A stretch of 64,000 bases of DNA from Clarkia xantiana subsp. parviflora (Eukaryota; Streptophyta; Magnoliopsida; Myrtales; Onagraceae): positions 6,176,634 to 6,240,633 of the forward strand of contig JAPTYO010000010.1 in the NCBI GenBank assembly GCA_036873135.1, given 5' to 3'. Positions within the stretch are counted from its first letter, which is position 1. The number at the start of each line of letters is the position of its first letter. A model generated the notes under the pieces. It did no database searches and was not told the DNA's origin. It saw only the letters and a list, made by a program, of their open reading frames with translations. Shown here piece by piece: positions 14,204 to 25,419 of this stretch. The position numbers and the translations under genes were made by a program.

Positions 14204-16824
14204 ATGGGTTGGCTTAGCAAGATTTTTAAGGGGTCTGACCATAAAATTACTGAGGGACATTACCAAGGTAGTTATGGGGAGACTCCAAATAACGATGCTC
14301 CTTCGAGTTCTGGGGTAAAAACCTTACTTTTATCTTCAAACTTTGAGAAGATGCCTTTATAAGGAATTTAGATTCTTGAATTTCTGTTCTCTTTTTTAAT
14401 TTGGTGTGGCAAAAATTTGCAGGACGTGTGGTCTGAGTACGACAATGAAGATATAGACCGTGCCATTGCACTCTCTCTTGCAGAAGAAAACCAGAATACA
14501 AGAAATGTCCCTAGTGAGTAATAATGGCATTATCACTGAAATAGACTCCAAATCTCAATTATCTTTTGTTAATTTGACAAGATTTCTCTCTGAATTTGGT
14601 GTACAGACTCGAGATCTCAATTGGAAGAAGATGAACAACTTGCGAGAGCCCTACAAGAAAGCTTAGTTATCGACCCTTCTCCTCAGTATGGAAATGGACA
14701 TGTTCCTTTTCAATACGGGAATGGCCAACCGCATCATCAACCAATGCCTTTCTACTATTCAACAGGGTACAGGTATGCATGCTACAACCTTTCATCAAAA
14801 TATATTCACAAGATTTATTCAATTTGCTTCCTTTCGGTTTCTTATTCTAATTGCTCTGGATTGAAGCTATGCTGATATTCAACCGTGTTAGAAGCTCTGC
14901 TTGGGTCATACAGAATCAATTCATTTTTTCTTGCCATAAGATTTGGTTTTGATTGATTTTATGGATAACCCACTTTCAAATGATTGTACATTTGGTCAAA
15001 ACCGTGCGATAAGAGATTTTTTTTGTTTTTTCTTTTTGTATAGGATTTGTGCGGGTTGTAATAGTGAGATCGGTCATGGACGATTCTTGAACTGCATGAA
15101 TGCTGTTTGGCATCCAGAGTGTTTCAGATGTCGTGCCTGCAACCAACCAATTTCAGATTATGAGGTATAAAATCATTACTTTATTAAAAAAAAAAAAAAG
15201 GCATATGATGATGATTTAGCCTCTTTTTTTTTCAGTTTTCAATGTCAGGGAACTATCCTTACCATAAATCTTGCTACAAGGAGCACTACCATCCGAAGTG
15301 CGATGTCTGCAAGCATTTCGTAAGTATCATTTTAACACACCCGAAGTATGAAACATCACATCATAAGAATTTCCTTATGAGATTCTGCAAAGCCAAGATT
15401 TTTTTAGAAAGTGAAAAAGCTTTCTTGTTTTGAAAGAATGTGATTGTGTAGGATAGTCAGCAACTGTTCTTCATTATTAGTGTCATTCAGATAAATGATT
15501 GGCCTTGGAAATTTATATGGTGGCAGATTCCGACAAACGCTGCTGGTCTTATTGAATATAGAGCACATCCTTTCTGGGTTCAGAAATATTGCCCTACTCA
15601 TGAACACGATGGCACTCCTCGATGCTGCAGCTGTGAGAGAATGGAGGTCAGTCTAACTTAAACTATTTTCAACTCCAATTTTGACAAATTTCTGACACAT
15701 TGATTTCTTTTTGGAAATTTTAGTCACGAGATACAAGATATGTGGCTCTAAATGACGGCCGGAAACTGTGTCTGGAATGCTTGGATTCGGCAATTATGGA
15801 AACGAGTGAGTGCCAACCGCTTCATCAGAAAATTTTGGAGTTCTATCAAGGTATGGATATGAAAATCGAGCAGAATGTGCCGTTGCTTTTGGTGGAGCGA
15901 CAGGCACTGAACGAAGCCCGGGAAGGCGAAAAGAATGTAAGAAACAAAAGATTCGGTTTTTAAAAGTGGGTTTTTTTAGTCCTTATTATATGCATCAAAA
16001 TGGGTCGAATACTATAAGGGACTAAGAACATTGTGTTTTTAGGGTCATTATCATATGCCTGAGACGAGAGGACTCTGCCTATCCGAGGAAAGAACTATCA
16101 GCACTGTATGAATTCTCAAAAGCTTTATCAAATACAATGCGCGTTTATACGATATGTGAAATGACGGTACTACCCTTTGTTTGATCAGATTTTTAAAAAG
16201 CCTAGGATTGGTGGAGGCCGAAGCTCGGAGATGGTTACTCAGCCCTATAAGCTTACCCGTTGCTGTGAAGTAACAGCGATTCTGATACTGTATGGACTTC
16301 CGAGGTATATTTTTTTTTCTTGAATGAGAGTTTGTACAATTTTATCCAAAAAGTTTGGATTTTTAATTCAACCCATTATTCCAGGTTGCTGACTGGATCC
16401 ATACTAGCTCATGAAATGATGCATGCTTGGCTTCGACTCAAAGGTGCGCTTTCTTGATACTACGTGTGTGATGTAAAAATGACATTTTAACCTCTGGTGT
16501 GGAGATTGATAAACCCTAAACCTTATATTATAAGGTTATCGAACACTAAGGCAAGATGTGGAAGAAGGGATCTGTCAAGTGGTGGCCCACTTGTGGCTGG
16601 ACACACAACTCTCAGGAAGCTCGAGCAGCAGCAATGGAGGAGCATTGAGTTCCCGAGCATCGCAGTTTGAGAAGAAGCTCGGGGAGTTCTTTAAACACCA
16701 GATAGAGTCTGACACTTCTCCGGTCTATGGAGATGGGTTTCGCGCAGGGCGAGCAGCGGTTCAAAAATACGGCCTAAAGAAAACCCTAGACCACATTTGG
16801 ATGACTGGGACTTTCCCATTCTGA
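14204..16824 (+). CDS. DA1/DAR-type ubiquitin-activated LIM peptidase
   Basis: Eleven exons: 14204-14314, 14423-14513, 14607-14772, 15044-15164, 15236-15319, 15527-15646, 15724-15936, 16043-16105, 16189-16304, 16385-16443, 16535-16824; 477 residues with consistent phases. It starts [11 protein letters not shown], as the family does. Two ubiquitin-interacting motifs follow ([15 protein letters not shown] near 46-60 and [12 protein letters not shown]), then a LIM domain starting CAGC near 125, a second cysteine cluster ending in CCSCERME, and the DA1 peptidase region with the zinc motif HEMMH at 371-375 and the downstream EEGICQ. DA1 proteins limit organ and seed size: they are activated by ubiquitination and cut growth regulators. 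It is some 50 residues shorter than Arabidopsis DA1, mostly between the N-terminus and the LIM domain. All active-site residues are present. Confidence 0.96.
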
Positions 16825-17144
16825 AGACGAAGAAGAAGATTTGAGAAGTTGAAAGAGAGCAAAGCTTCGGCCTTACTTATTAGATCACAAGGCCGGAGCT
16901 TCGGTGCAAATGGAGATGGAGATTTGATGATTTTCTTCTTTGTAAAGAAGTGATTCCACACAGTGGGTTAGTTAGTCATTCTTTTTGGTGGGTGAGTGTA
17001 AAAAGGGTAGATTTTGTGTTGGATGATCAGACCATTTCCGAGGACAATGCCATCCATAGATTACGAGTAAAAAATATTGTATTGGTACGACGAAACATAA
17101 CCATGCTTCTGAACAAATTTGATAATACAACCCTCTAAAATAGG
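16825..17144. other. 3' flank of the DA1-type gene
   Basis: About 300 bases of 3' untranslated and flanking sequence ending at a 9-bp target duplication of the next Mutator-like element. No other feature is seen. Confidence 0.4.
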
Positions 17145-17153
17145 TAAGTTTTT

Positions 17154-18468
17154 TGGTTAAGAACCTATGAAAGGTCTGAACTATCACCCATGTTAACGGG
17201 AGAGGTCTGAAATTTAAAAAGTTAATAACAGAGGTCTGAAATTTCTGTTTTGTTGATAACAGCAGTCTCCGTTAGTTTTTTCCGTTAAAACTAACGGAAG
17301 TTGGTCACATGCTTGGCATGTGACCGGAAATTAAATAAAATTCCAAAAATGCCCTTCTATCAAGTGTGCCCCTCACATGCATGGAGTGAAAAGACCAAAA
17401 TGCCCTTGAAGCCACCACGGTACTCCGGCGACCACCAATCGTACTCCGGCGACCACCACCGTACTCCGGCGTCCACCACCGTACTCCGGCGACCACCACC
17501 AAGGCTCCGATTGGGCCAAAATCGGAGCCACCGGCCCCGATTGGACTCCGATCGGGGCCAAAAAAGCTTCGATCTGGAGCTCTATGGCTCCGACCAGAGC
17601 CACAAAGCTCCGATCGGAGCTTTTTTGGCCCCGATCGGAGCTTTTTAGCCCCGATCGGAGCTTTTTTAGCCCCGTGGTGGCCGGAGTCGGGTCGCCGGAG
17701 CCGAGGTGGTGGTCGTCGGAGTCGAGGTGGTGGTCGCCGGAGTCGGGTGGTGGTGGCCGGAGTCGGGTGGTGGTGGCCGGAGTTGGGTGGTTTTAATTTG
17801 ACTTTAGGGGTAAAATTGTCATTTCACATTTCCTTAAATAAGATATTAAATAAAACAAAATATTAAAGGGGCAAAAATGTCATTTCACACAATTCTGTTA
17901 AATTTAACCCTAAAAATGAACGGAAAACCTCAAATCAACAAAATTGTAATTTCAGACCTCTGTTATTAACTTTTTAAATTTCAGACCTCTCCCGTTAACA
18001 TGGGTGATAGTTCAGACCTTTCATAGGTTCTTAATAGGGATGGCAACGGGTCTCGGGGCCCCGCTGACCCGCGGGGCCCCGACCCGGTTTTGACCCGCCG
18101 ACCCGCGGGTCACGGGTCGGGTCCGGGGCGGGTCGGGCTCGGGTCGGGGCGGGTCCGGGTCTAGAGACCCGGGGCCCCGTAGACCCGCCCCGAAATCCAT
18201 ATGTAATTTTATTTTTTTTTTTAATTTTTTTTGTTAATATGATCTAACATTTAATAAAAAAATATGGTTAATATAGTACCTATATAAATAACATGAACCA
18301 AATAGATTTATATTTAGATTATTAGGATTTGTTAATTTGGTGTTTGGATTTAAATTTGTAATGAATTTGATGTGTTTGTTGTTTATATTTGATTGATGTT
18401 AGATTTATGTTTTGAATTTATATATAATGTAATATTTGGACAAAAAAAAATTGTATTAATATTGAAAA

Positions 18469-18502
<34 letters not shown>

Positions 18503-18678
18503 TTCATATGACGGGGCGGGTCGGGGCCCCGCGGGTCGACCCGCGGGATTGTTGACCCGACCCGACCCGAAAGGCCCATTTGGCCGGGGCCGGGTCAGCC
18601 AGGCCGACTCGCGGGGCGGGTCCGGGGCTGCAAAAACCCGCCCCGACCCGCCCCGTTGCCATCCCTAGTTCTTAACCC
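17154..18678. mobile_element. Mutator-like element, interrupted by a hAT element
   Basis: A 9-bp duplication TAAGTTTTT flanks it (17145-17153 and 18679-18687). The termini read (T/G)GGTTAAGAACCTATGAA at the left and the inverse at the right, with matching arms of roughly 85 bp or more. The right arm is split by the hAT element at 18035-18667. The middle (17400-17790) is GC-rich and made of simple repeats such as tactccggcgaccaccac and gctccgatcggagc, themselves inverted between halves. ORFs in this middle are repeat-driven and I do not accept them as genes. No transposase. Confidence 0.9.
18035..18667. mobile_element. Non-autonomous hAT element nested in the Mutator-like one
   Basis: It starts TAGGGATGGCAACGGG and ends with the inverse, CCCGTTGCCATCCCTA. 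The 8-bp duplication GTTCTTAA lies at 18027-18034 and 18668-18675, as expected for hAT transposition. The outer arms are extremely GC-rich (repeats of gacccg and cggggc) while the centre is AT-rich with a 29-base or so poly-A run near 18471. No coding capacity. The duplicated bases belong to the host element's right terminal repeat, so this insertion is the younger of the two. Confidence 0.92.
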
Positions 18679-18687
18679 TAAGTTTTT

Positions 18688-19040
18688 TATGTATAAATTT
18701 CTGAACTTTAAATTGTTGATATTGACCGTATAAATTTTATTTTTGCTATTAAATTTGACATAATGGTGTGAAAATTTGAAATTGCCCTTGATATTTTAAT
18801 ATTTACTCCGACCACCACCCGACTCTGGCCGGCCATTAACCTACTAGGGGCAATTTTTGGATTTTTTTTATCGGTCATGTGACAAGCACATATCAAGTTC
18901 TGTCAATTTTAACCGCAAATTTGGACGAAGACATCAAATTTCAACAAAGTTGAAACTTCATACAGTCAATATCAACAATGTAAACTTCAGACACAAAATT
19001 CTCACATAAGGTAAACTTCAGACAGTTTATAGTAATCCTT
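18688..19040. mobile_element. Degenerate Mutator-like remnant
   Basis: This AT-rich tract contains wording shared with the element at 19626-20156, such as caaatttcaacaaagttgaaac and aacttcagacagttta, plus a ccgaccaccacccgactc core. Clear ends and a target duplication are missing, so it is called a decayed relative only. Confidence 0.35.
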
Positions 19041-19625
19041 TTATGTATCCTATATTGTTGTAATTCACGTCGTGTTATGTAATTTGACGTGTCATTAAAT
19101 ATTGGGAGCACCTTTTAATAAGTTAGTTAAGATAACATCTCTTGACTAATAACACTAGTATCAGACATCATACGTGAAGCGATAAGATATGTATAACTAG
19201 TATTCGTTTGTGTCTTAGTTGTGTACTTGCATTTTAGAGTTGGTTAGGCGGCATATATATTAGATTTGTTTAAACGTATTAGAATTGTTCAAATATGCAT
19301 GAGATTGTATTTAAGGTTTTATCACTATACATTACTAGTAAGACACTAGGAATTAAGATTTCTATACCATGATAAATTTGTAACATAACACTAGAACTAC
19401 CATTAAAAGTGCTCTTAACTCAGAAAATCAGTCAAGATCAATTTTGACCTAAGTTGGTTTGGGGGCCAATCCGACCTAAATCGAAATAGACCCAACCAGA
19501 GTCATTCCAATACTGGGTACAATCTTGATCAGGTCACTTAAGGTTAGATTCAACTCAGAGCTCGACCGTCGTTGGATCACCGAGTCTAGATCCAATTGGA
19601 ACTTTGCTCTATATATTTTTTTTTT
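19041..19625. other. AT-rich spacer
   Basis: No gene, RNA or bounded element was recognised. The right end is a T-run that serves as the insertion site of the next Mutator-like element. Confidence 0.4.
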
Positions 19626-20156
19626 GGGTTAATAACTAATAAATTATTTGAAGTTTTACCATGTTGAAATTTGGTGTATGAATTTAAAGTGTTGAAATTA
19701 ACTGTCTGAGATTTTGACTTTGTTGAAATTTGGTTTTTCGTCCAAAATTGTTGTTAATTTTGACAGAATGTTACGAAAAGTCAGAATTGCTTTTTCTACC
19801 AAATATAAAGCGACGAAATTAACCCTAGAGTCAAAACAACCACCACTCAACTCCGGCCACCACCCTACTCCGGCCGACCACCACCAAAAAACCTATAATT
19901 GTTGATTTAACTATGAGGGGTAATTTCATAAGTTCGCTAAGTAATGGAAGGTCAGATTTTTCATAGAGTGGCATTTTTGGAATATCCATTTTATCGAGTT
20001 CACGTGACGGTCATGTGACTTCCGTTCGATTTAACCCGAAACTAGACGGAGACACCAAATTTCAACAAACAGCGAATCTGAAACAATCAATTTCAACAGC
20101 GGACACCAGATTTCAACATGGAACAAACCTCATATAGTTTTATTAGTGATTAACCC
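19626..20156. mobile_element. Mutator-like foldback, GGGTTAAT family
   Basis: Ends are GGGTTAATAACTAATAAA and the approximate inverse TTTATTAGTGATTAACCC. Subterminal wording (ttgaaatttggtgt against acaccagatttcaaca) is inverted between halves and shared with 55332-55864. The flanks are TA followed by T-runs on both sides, consistent with a TATTTTTTT duplication blurred by slippage. No transposase. Confidence 0.75.
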
Positions 20157-20412
20157 TATTTTTTTTTTTAACAAAAGTCTTAATCAAAATGTAATCAAAG
20201 TATGAGAGAGTATCATAGCCAGGTCCGAAGGAAGTGAGTCACACAGAAGAAACTGCCAGCCGCTACTTGTTCCGGTCCACGGCCCCTATTGGAGAAAGAC
20301 TCCACCTTCATCGTGTTTCACAGAGCAATCACCTCTCCGCAACCCAGACCTCTCTTACTTGACATGGATCCTTTGAAACCATCACCATGATGCGGCGGCG
20401 CCAAGGGCTCAG

Positions 20413-22134
20413 ATGCTCCGGCACTCTCTCCCGCATCTCCGGCAGCTCCGCAGGTCCTTCCACGCGTCCCTCCCCCTGTATTGGAAGGCCACTGACGAAT
20501 CTAAGCTGATCCAATGGGAGCTCTTCCATCGAATCACTGACCTCCTTGTTGACCACCGCTTCTCCGCCGTGGAAGAGCTTCGCTTCACCTACTCCGACGA
20601 CCTCCTTGACTCTGTTTTCCACAAGCTCCGGCTGGACCCTGCCGCCTGCTTGGGTTTCTTCACCTTGGCCTCCCGGAACCCGAAGTTTAAACCCAATATC
20701 AAGTCTTATTGCAAATTGGTTCACATTTTGGCCAGGGCTCGAATGTACAGCGAAACCAGAGCTTACCTCAATGAAATGGTTTCTCTCTATCGGAATAACC
20801 ACTCAGCTTTTGTTATTTGGATTGAGATAGTTAGAGTTTATCAGGAATACACGTTTGCGCCTATTGTATTCGATATGCTGCTGAAGGCCTATGCGGAGAA
20901 GAAGATGCTGAAGCATGCACTCCATGTGTTCGACAATATGCCCAAGCTGGGACGCCTCCCTACCCTAAGGTCTTGTAATTGCTTGTTGAGTGCTCTTGTT
21001 CAGTGCAGTGAACACTACAAAGCAATCGTTGTCTATGATCAGATGATGAGCCTAGGGCTCATCCCTGATGTGTTTACTTGCTCGATCATGGTAAATGCAT
21101 ATTGTAAAGATGGAAATTTGGGAAGAGCGATGGAGTTCTTAAAGGAGATGGACAAGGGGGGGTTTGAGGTCAATGAGGTTACTTTTCACTGTCTTCTTAA
21201 TGGCCATGTGAGTTCCGGAGATATGGAGGGAGCTGATCAGGTTTTGAAGTTGATGGAAGAGAAGAGGATTAAGGTGAATTCAGTGACCTATACATTGTTA
21301 GTAAAAGGGTACTGCAAGAAATCAAAAATGGGGGATGCTGAGAAGGTTTTGCAGGCAATGAAGGAGGAAGGCGTTGCAGAAGACCATGCTTATGGTGTAT
21401 TGATAAATGCATACTGCACTGCGGGTAAAATGGATGATGGGTTAAGGATTCGGGACAAGATGTTGAAATCTGGACTCAAAATGAACCATTTCATCTGCAA
21501 TTCACTGATCAATGGGTACTGCAAACTCGGTCAACTACCCAAGGCAGAGGAAATGTTAACCAAGATGGTTCAAGATTGGAACTTGAATCCAGATGCATAT
21601 ACCTATAACACTCTTGTAGACGGGCTTTGCAGGGCATCATCAATGATTGATGCTTTCAGGCTATGTGATGAGATGGTTCGAGTAGGAATCCAACCATCTA
21701 TTATCACCTACAATGCACTTCTCAAGGGTTTGTGCCGAGAGAAAGCTTTTAATGACGCTCTGAAGTTTTGGCGACTGATTTTGAAGAGGGGTGTGGTTCC
21801 GAATGAAGTGACATTTGGTACTCTGCTTGATGCGTCGCTAAAGATGGGAAATGTCGAACTTGCTTTCCAGTTATGGAAACAGATTCTTGCTAGAGGGTTT
21901 GCCAAGAGCAATATTGTCTTCAATACTATGATACATGGTCTTTGTGCAATGGGGAAGATGGTTGAAGTCGAGGAGATTTATGATCGAATGGGAGAACTTG
22001 GATGCATTCCAGATAGAATAACGTACAGAGCCCTTCATGAAGGGTACTGTAAAGTCGGTAACTTTGAACGTGCCTCGGATTTCTCTGACAAATGTGGGTT
22101 TGTGGAGCTACCGAGGAGATTGGCTCAAATGTAA
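20413..22134 (+). CDS. Pentatricopeptide repeat protein (P-class), probably truncated
   Basis: An intronless 573-residue reading frame. The N-terminal stretch (MLRHSLPHLRQLRRSFHASL) is basic, with serine and no acidic residues, suggesting mitochondrial import. From about residue 150 there is an uninterrupted run of roughly 11 PPR units of about 35 residues, with the usual (V/I)TY..L..GYCK.G....A cores. Such proteins bind organellar RNA in a sequence-specific way. Wording follows Arabidopsis At1g19290 throughout, for example the block LLDSVFHKLRL and FDMLLKAYAEKKMLKHALHV. From memory that protein is near 900 residues, so this one appears to lack the last third; downstream DNA to 22930 shows no further PPR wording. 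Out-of-frame ATGs at 20387 and 20390 precede the chosen start. The DNA lies between DA1 and RING genes, as in Arabidopsis. Confidence 0.93.
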   Translation: MLRHSLPHLRQLRRSFHASLPLYWKATDESKLIQWELFHRITDLLVDHRFSAVEELRFTYSDDLLDSVFHKLRLDPAACLGFFTLASRNPKFKPNIKSYCKLVHILARARMYSETRAYLNEMVSLYRNNHSAFVIWIEIVRVYQEYTFAPIVFDMLLKAYAEKKMLKHALHVFDNMPKLGRLPTLRSCNCLLSALVQCSEHYKAIVVYDQMMSLGLIPDVFTCSIMVNAYCKDGNLGRAMEFLKEMDKGGFEVNEVTFHCLLNGHVSSGDMEGADQVLKLMEEKRIKVNSVTYTLLVKGYCKKSKMGDAEKVLQAMKEEGVAEDHAYGVLINAYCTAGKMDDGLRIRDKMLKSGLKMNHFICNSLINGYCKLGQLPKAEEMLTKMVQDWNLNPDAYTYNTLVDGLCRASSMIDAFRLCDEMVRVGIQPSIITYNALLKGLCREKAFNDALKFWRLILKRGVVPNEVTFGTLLDASLKMGNVELAFQLWKQILARGFAKSNIVFNTMIHGLCAMGKMVEVEEIYDRMGELGCIPDRITYRALHEGYCKVGNFERASDFSDKCGFVELPRRLAQM

Positions 22135-22932
22135 TCAACAATTCCACCACAGTAAGTTCTTCTTCAACATGTCTTGAAACCAAGCAATACAGTTTGAACA
22201 AGTTTTGAAGTGTTGTCTGTACAGGTTGCAGTAGATACTAAGTTCATGCTGTGATAAATGATAACCCAGGAACTAATTTTGCTGGCTAAGCAGTGTTTTT
22301 AATACATTTTGTTTTTTCAAGGATTTATTCTGATGAATCAAAACATGTGGTTTTTTTGTAAGTATGTGTTGGTTGATCGACTTTTCAAGATCAATCCATA
22401 CGTCCACTGAAAAATAGTGTAAAATCAATTGCCATTATGCAGTTACAGCACCGAAAATGTCATACTATGCTCAAATTATTGCATCAATTAAGTTTATTTC
22501 TTCCATTATCCCAACACTTACATTACAGACAGGGATCAACCACCTAAAGTGCTGGTTATGAATATATTCCAAAATCCTATGAATATATTCCAAAATCCCT
22601 AACCTTAATTAAACCATTAATATATGGTTAAGTAATGAAGCGTTGAACCACTATGCTAAACTAATATATTGTGCACTTTGTTAGCTTCAACCCATTCTTA
22701 AGTCAAGCTGACACATATATTTTCCATCTTAAGTTAACAGACAAATAGAACAGTTACCAAGCTGCACATCATTATTATTTAGCCCACAAGAAAAACAGCT
22801 AGCAAGCAATACATCAGCCACAAGTTCGGCTCTCAACCCGTAATAAGAAATAAACTGCTAAAACATATACAATCAATAGACCCGAACCTAGACTGCGGTT
22901 TCATGAACCCGAGTATTCACTGCCTACCAGAT
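22135..22932. other. Convergent 3' flanks of PPR and RING genes
   Basis: The stretch holds the 3' untranslated regions of two genes pointing at each other. A short tandem duplication (aatatattccaaaatcc) lies near 22561. No gene or transposon was recognised. Confidence 0.45.
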
Positions 22933-23616
22933 TTAGCTCCACATAAGTGCAAGGATGACAAAGACCACAATGAACAAAAGCAACCTCTTCAAATAAGCAT
23001 CTTGCTGGCCTTGGCCATGCAGACCGTGGCGCCGGTGATGCACATGATGCATATGGCCACCATGGAACGTGTTTGGAAATCCGTAAGGTGGGAATCCACC
23101 AGAGGCACCATACATGGAGGAAGAAGCAGGAAAGCCATGGACATGGAAGTTGAACAGAGATGGCATCAGTCCACCAAAAGCTGCAGATAATGTGAAATTC
23201 CCAAACCTTGCAGTTGCCATTGGTGCAAACCCACCTAAGCCTCCCATGAACCCAAACCCGTGCTGGTGAAGTGGGTTTGGTTCGGGAGGAGGAGCAGTTT
23301 CAGGTCTCTGTCCAGCTGGACGATTCGGGATATTGACACCTGGAACAGACTTTGATCTTGGATCAGTGGATGTTTTTCCACGGCCGTATAAAGGGATCAG
23401 TTTCTCCTCCTCCACAAGAGCCTTACAAACGGGGCATTCTTTCGACTGAGAGTGGAGGTGGAGCCATTTGTAGAGGCATGGCCAACAGAAGAGATGTCCA
23501 CAGAGGGTTACAATTGGGTCTTGAGCTAAATCAAAGCAGATGTTGCATTCAAAGTTCCCAGCATCGCTTGAGCTTTGGGGAGGACTGCTTGTCGATTCCC
23601 CAAAGCTGCTTGCCAT
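22933..23616 (-). CDS. RMA-type RING-HC E3 ubiquitin ligase, tail-anchored
   Basis: A single coding exon of 227 residues starting at the ATG at 23616. A C3HC4 RING finger begins at CNICFD near residue 24, with CGHLFCWPCLYKWL and CPVCK following. The middle is rich in glycine, proline and histidine. The last 17 or so residues (LLLFIVVFVILALM) form one membrane anchor. This is the layout of RMA/RNF5/RNF185 ligases, which sit in the endoplasmic reticulum membrane and ubiquitinate membrane cargo. A likely 5' leader intron lies at 23663-24648, with its donor next to GAAG and its acceptor at TTGTTTCAG. The best Arabidopsis counterpart I recall is At1g19310. Confidence 0.94.
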   Translation of the reverse strand: MASSFGESTSSPPQSSSDAGNFECNICFDLAQDPIVTLCGHLFCWPCLYKWLHLHSQSKECPVCKALVEEEKLIPLYGRGKTSTDPRSKSVPGVNIPNRPAGQRPETAPPPEPNPLHQHGFGFMGGLGGFAPMATARFGNFTLSAAFGGLMPSLFNFHVHGFPASSSMYGASGGFPPYGFPNTFHGGHMHHVHHRRHGLHGQGQQDAYLKRLLLFIVVFVILALMWS

Positions 23617-25178
23617 CTCCAAAGTTCTCAAAATCTATAAGCCTGAACAATAAATCAAGACCCTGAAACAATAAAAGAACCTAAACTATTCATAGAATAA
23701 CATAATGTGTGTCCACAAAGCAAAGAATACTAAATCAAGTAAAAAGATTGAAAAGGGCCATCATTTAAGTGGAACAAAAAATTGACTTTTACTGTAAAAG
23801 ATGACAAAGGATGTAGCAGAAAATTTACAATTTGATATGCAGAAAGTAGAATCATTTACTGATGATTTCTAATCTAGTTTAACGGATAACAAAGAAATCA
23901 CATAGGTAACACAGACTTCCCTCACTTGCTGCATTATCCAATGAAAAAGCATAAGGCACGGCTAAAATGAGATCGTCCTCAATGGAGGTTGATTTTCCAA
24001 CCAACTGGATACATACAAAGGACCATGGTTAGATTACAATCTTACATGATTTTTTTGTATGAAGATTTCGACAGAGGTTGACCTCATTATAGCCGTACCC
24101 AAATTCATAAGCAGAGGTTGGCGGAAAAATATCATAAGCAGAATAACGGCCCATTCGACCTATATGTCATCCAAAGATCAGTTCTTATACAAGACATTAG
24201 ACAACACATGCGAAAATTTGTGGTAGCTGTTTATGACACACAAGAGGGAAGCCAAAACAGATAATTCGTTTTCCTCCAATGCACGCAACGATGAAACCAA
24301 TACACGGAAAGTTTCAAACTTGAACGATGATTAAATTGCAGCACGCGTTTTAATCATGAAAATAAATTTTCCAGATCTCCATCATCACTAGCTTTAATTA
24401 AACAATAAAGGCAAATAGGAAGCATCATTTCATCTATTCAATAACCGTAGCATGTTCATCAATCCAATAGAAAGTTTCCGGAACATCAGATCCCGCCAAT
24501 CACAGCCACCGGAGTTCTACCGACGATGCTTCACTAGAACCGATCCCAATTTTCTGATCGGAAAACAGTTTGAAAAAGAAGGAACCGATCCTCCATGAAA
24601 TTAACGGAAACAACGCAAGTATGAATTGCAATTGTACGAGTCACTGACCTTCGGATAAAACCCCCGATTGATCGGAGAAACTGGCTAGAATCTAGGCTCT
24701 TCAACCATCGTTAATCTAAATGGAAGGAATGAGGTCTTCGCTCGCCATGGTAGTTGGTTTACCCCTTTTCCGGTTTTCCCTCTTCTCTCGCAATGCCAAT
24801 GGTATTATACTATAACTAAGTCTTGAATTTCATCCACCTTTCTTGTCTCGAAACTAGGACTGTTTTAAGTTTTGGGCCGTCGGCCCAAATGCCCATATTA
24901 ATCAAACCCGGTTTATTGCTGATTATACTATTTTACTAGAATCGGACCGCTTGTGTGTCTGGCTCACGGCCCGACTTGATTCGACAATCGTTCAAGTTCA
25001 GTTTTGAAAACAGTGGCGTAAGGTTGAATCTCTTGTTATCTTGGTGTAATACCCAAACTTACGCCCAATATAGCATAATGAAATGGACGAAAAATAATAA
25101 TCAACCATTTGTATAATTATTTACGAAAAAATCATTTGTATAATTAATGAACTAAACTGTAACCACAAATAAAATTAA
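23617..25178 (-). other. RING gene leader, leader intron, promoter and spacer
   Basis: The first part is the leader intron of the RING gene (23663-24648). The first leader exon is about 24649-24740. Beyond that the promoter and AT-rich spacer hold no further gene that I can see. Confidence 0.5.
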
Positions 25179-25356
25179 GAGAATTTATTTATACATCGGA
25201 GCTTACACGTGGCTCTAAATGGTGCAACATCAGCCAATCAATATTTGCCACGTGGTAAAATTAACTGACACCATACAGACATGTCACACATAGATTGACT
25301 GATATTGCACCGGCTTCAGAGCCACATGTTAACACTGAGGTATTGAATAATTTCTC
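25179..25356. mobile_element. MITE-like inverted-repeat element
   Basis: Ends are GAGAATTTATT at the left and AATAATTTCTC at the right. The arms pair further in through ACACGTGGCTCT against AGAGCCACATGT. Non-coding and similar in ends to the element at 3173-3349. Confidence 0.55.
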
Positions 25357-25419
25357 ATAAAATTAAACTATCAAATAGAAATATTTGATGCTCCTTTTAG
25401 TAGGTTCTAAACCTCCAAC

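Noticed and set aside
17301..17796. Several overlapping open frames on both strands
   Set aside because: They lie in the simple-repeat core of a Mutator-like element and only reflect repeat composition.
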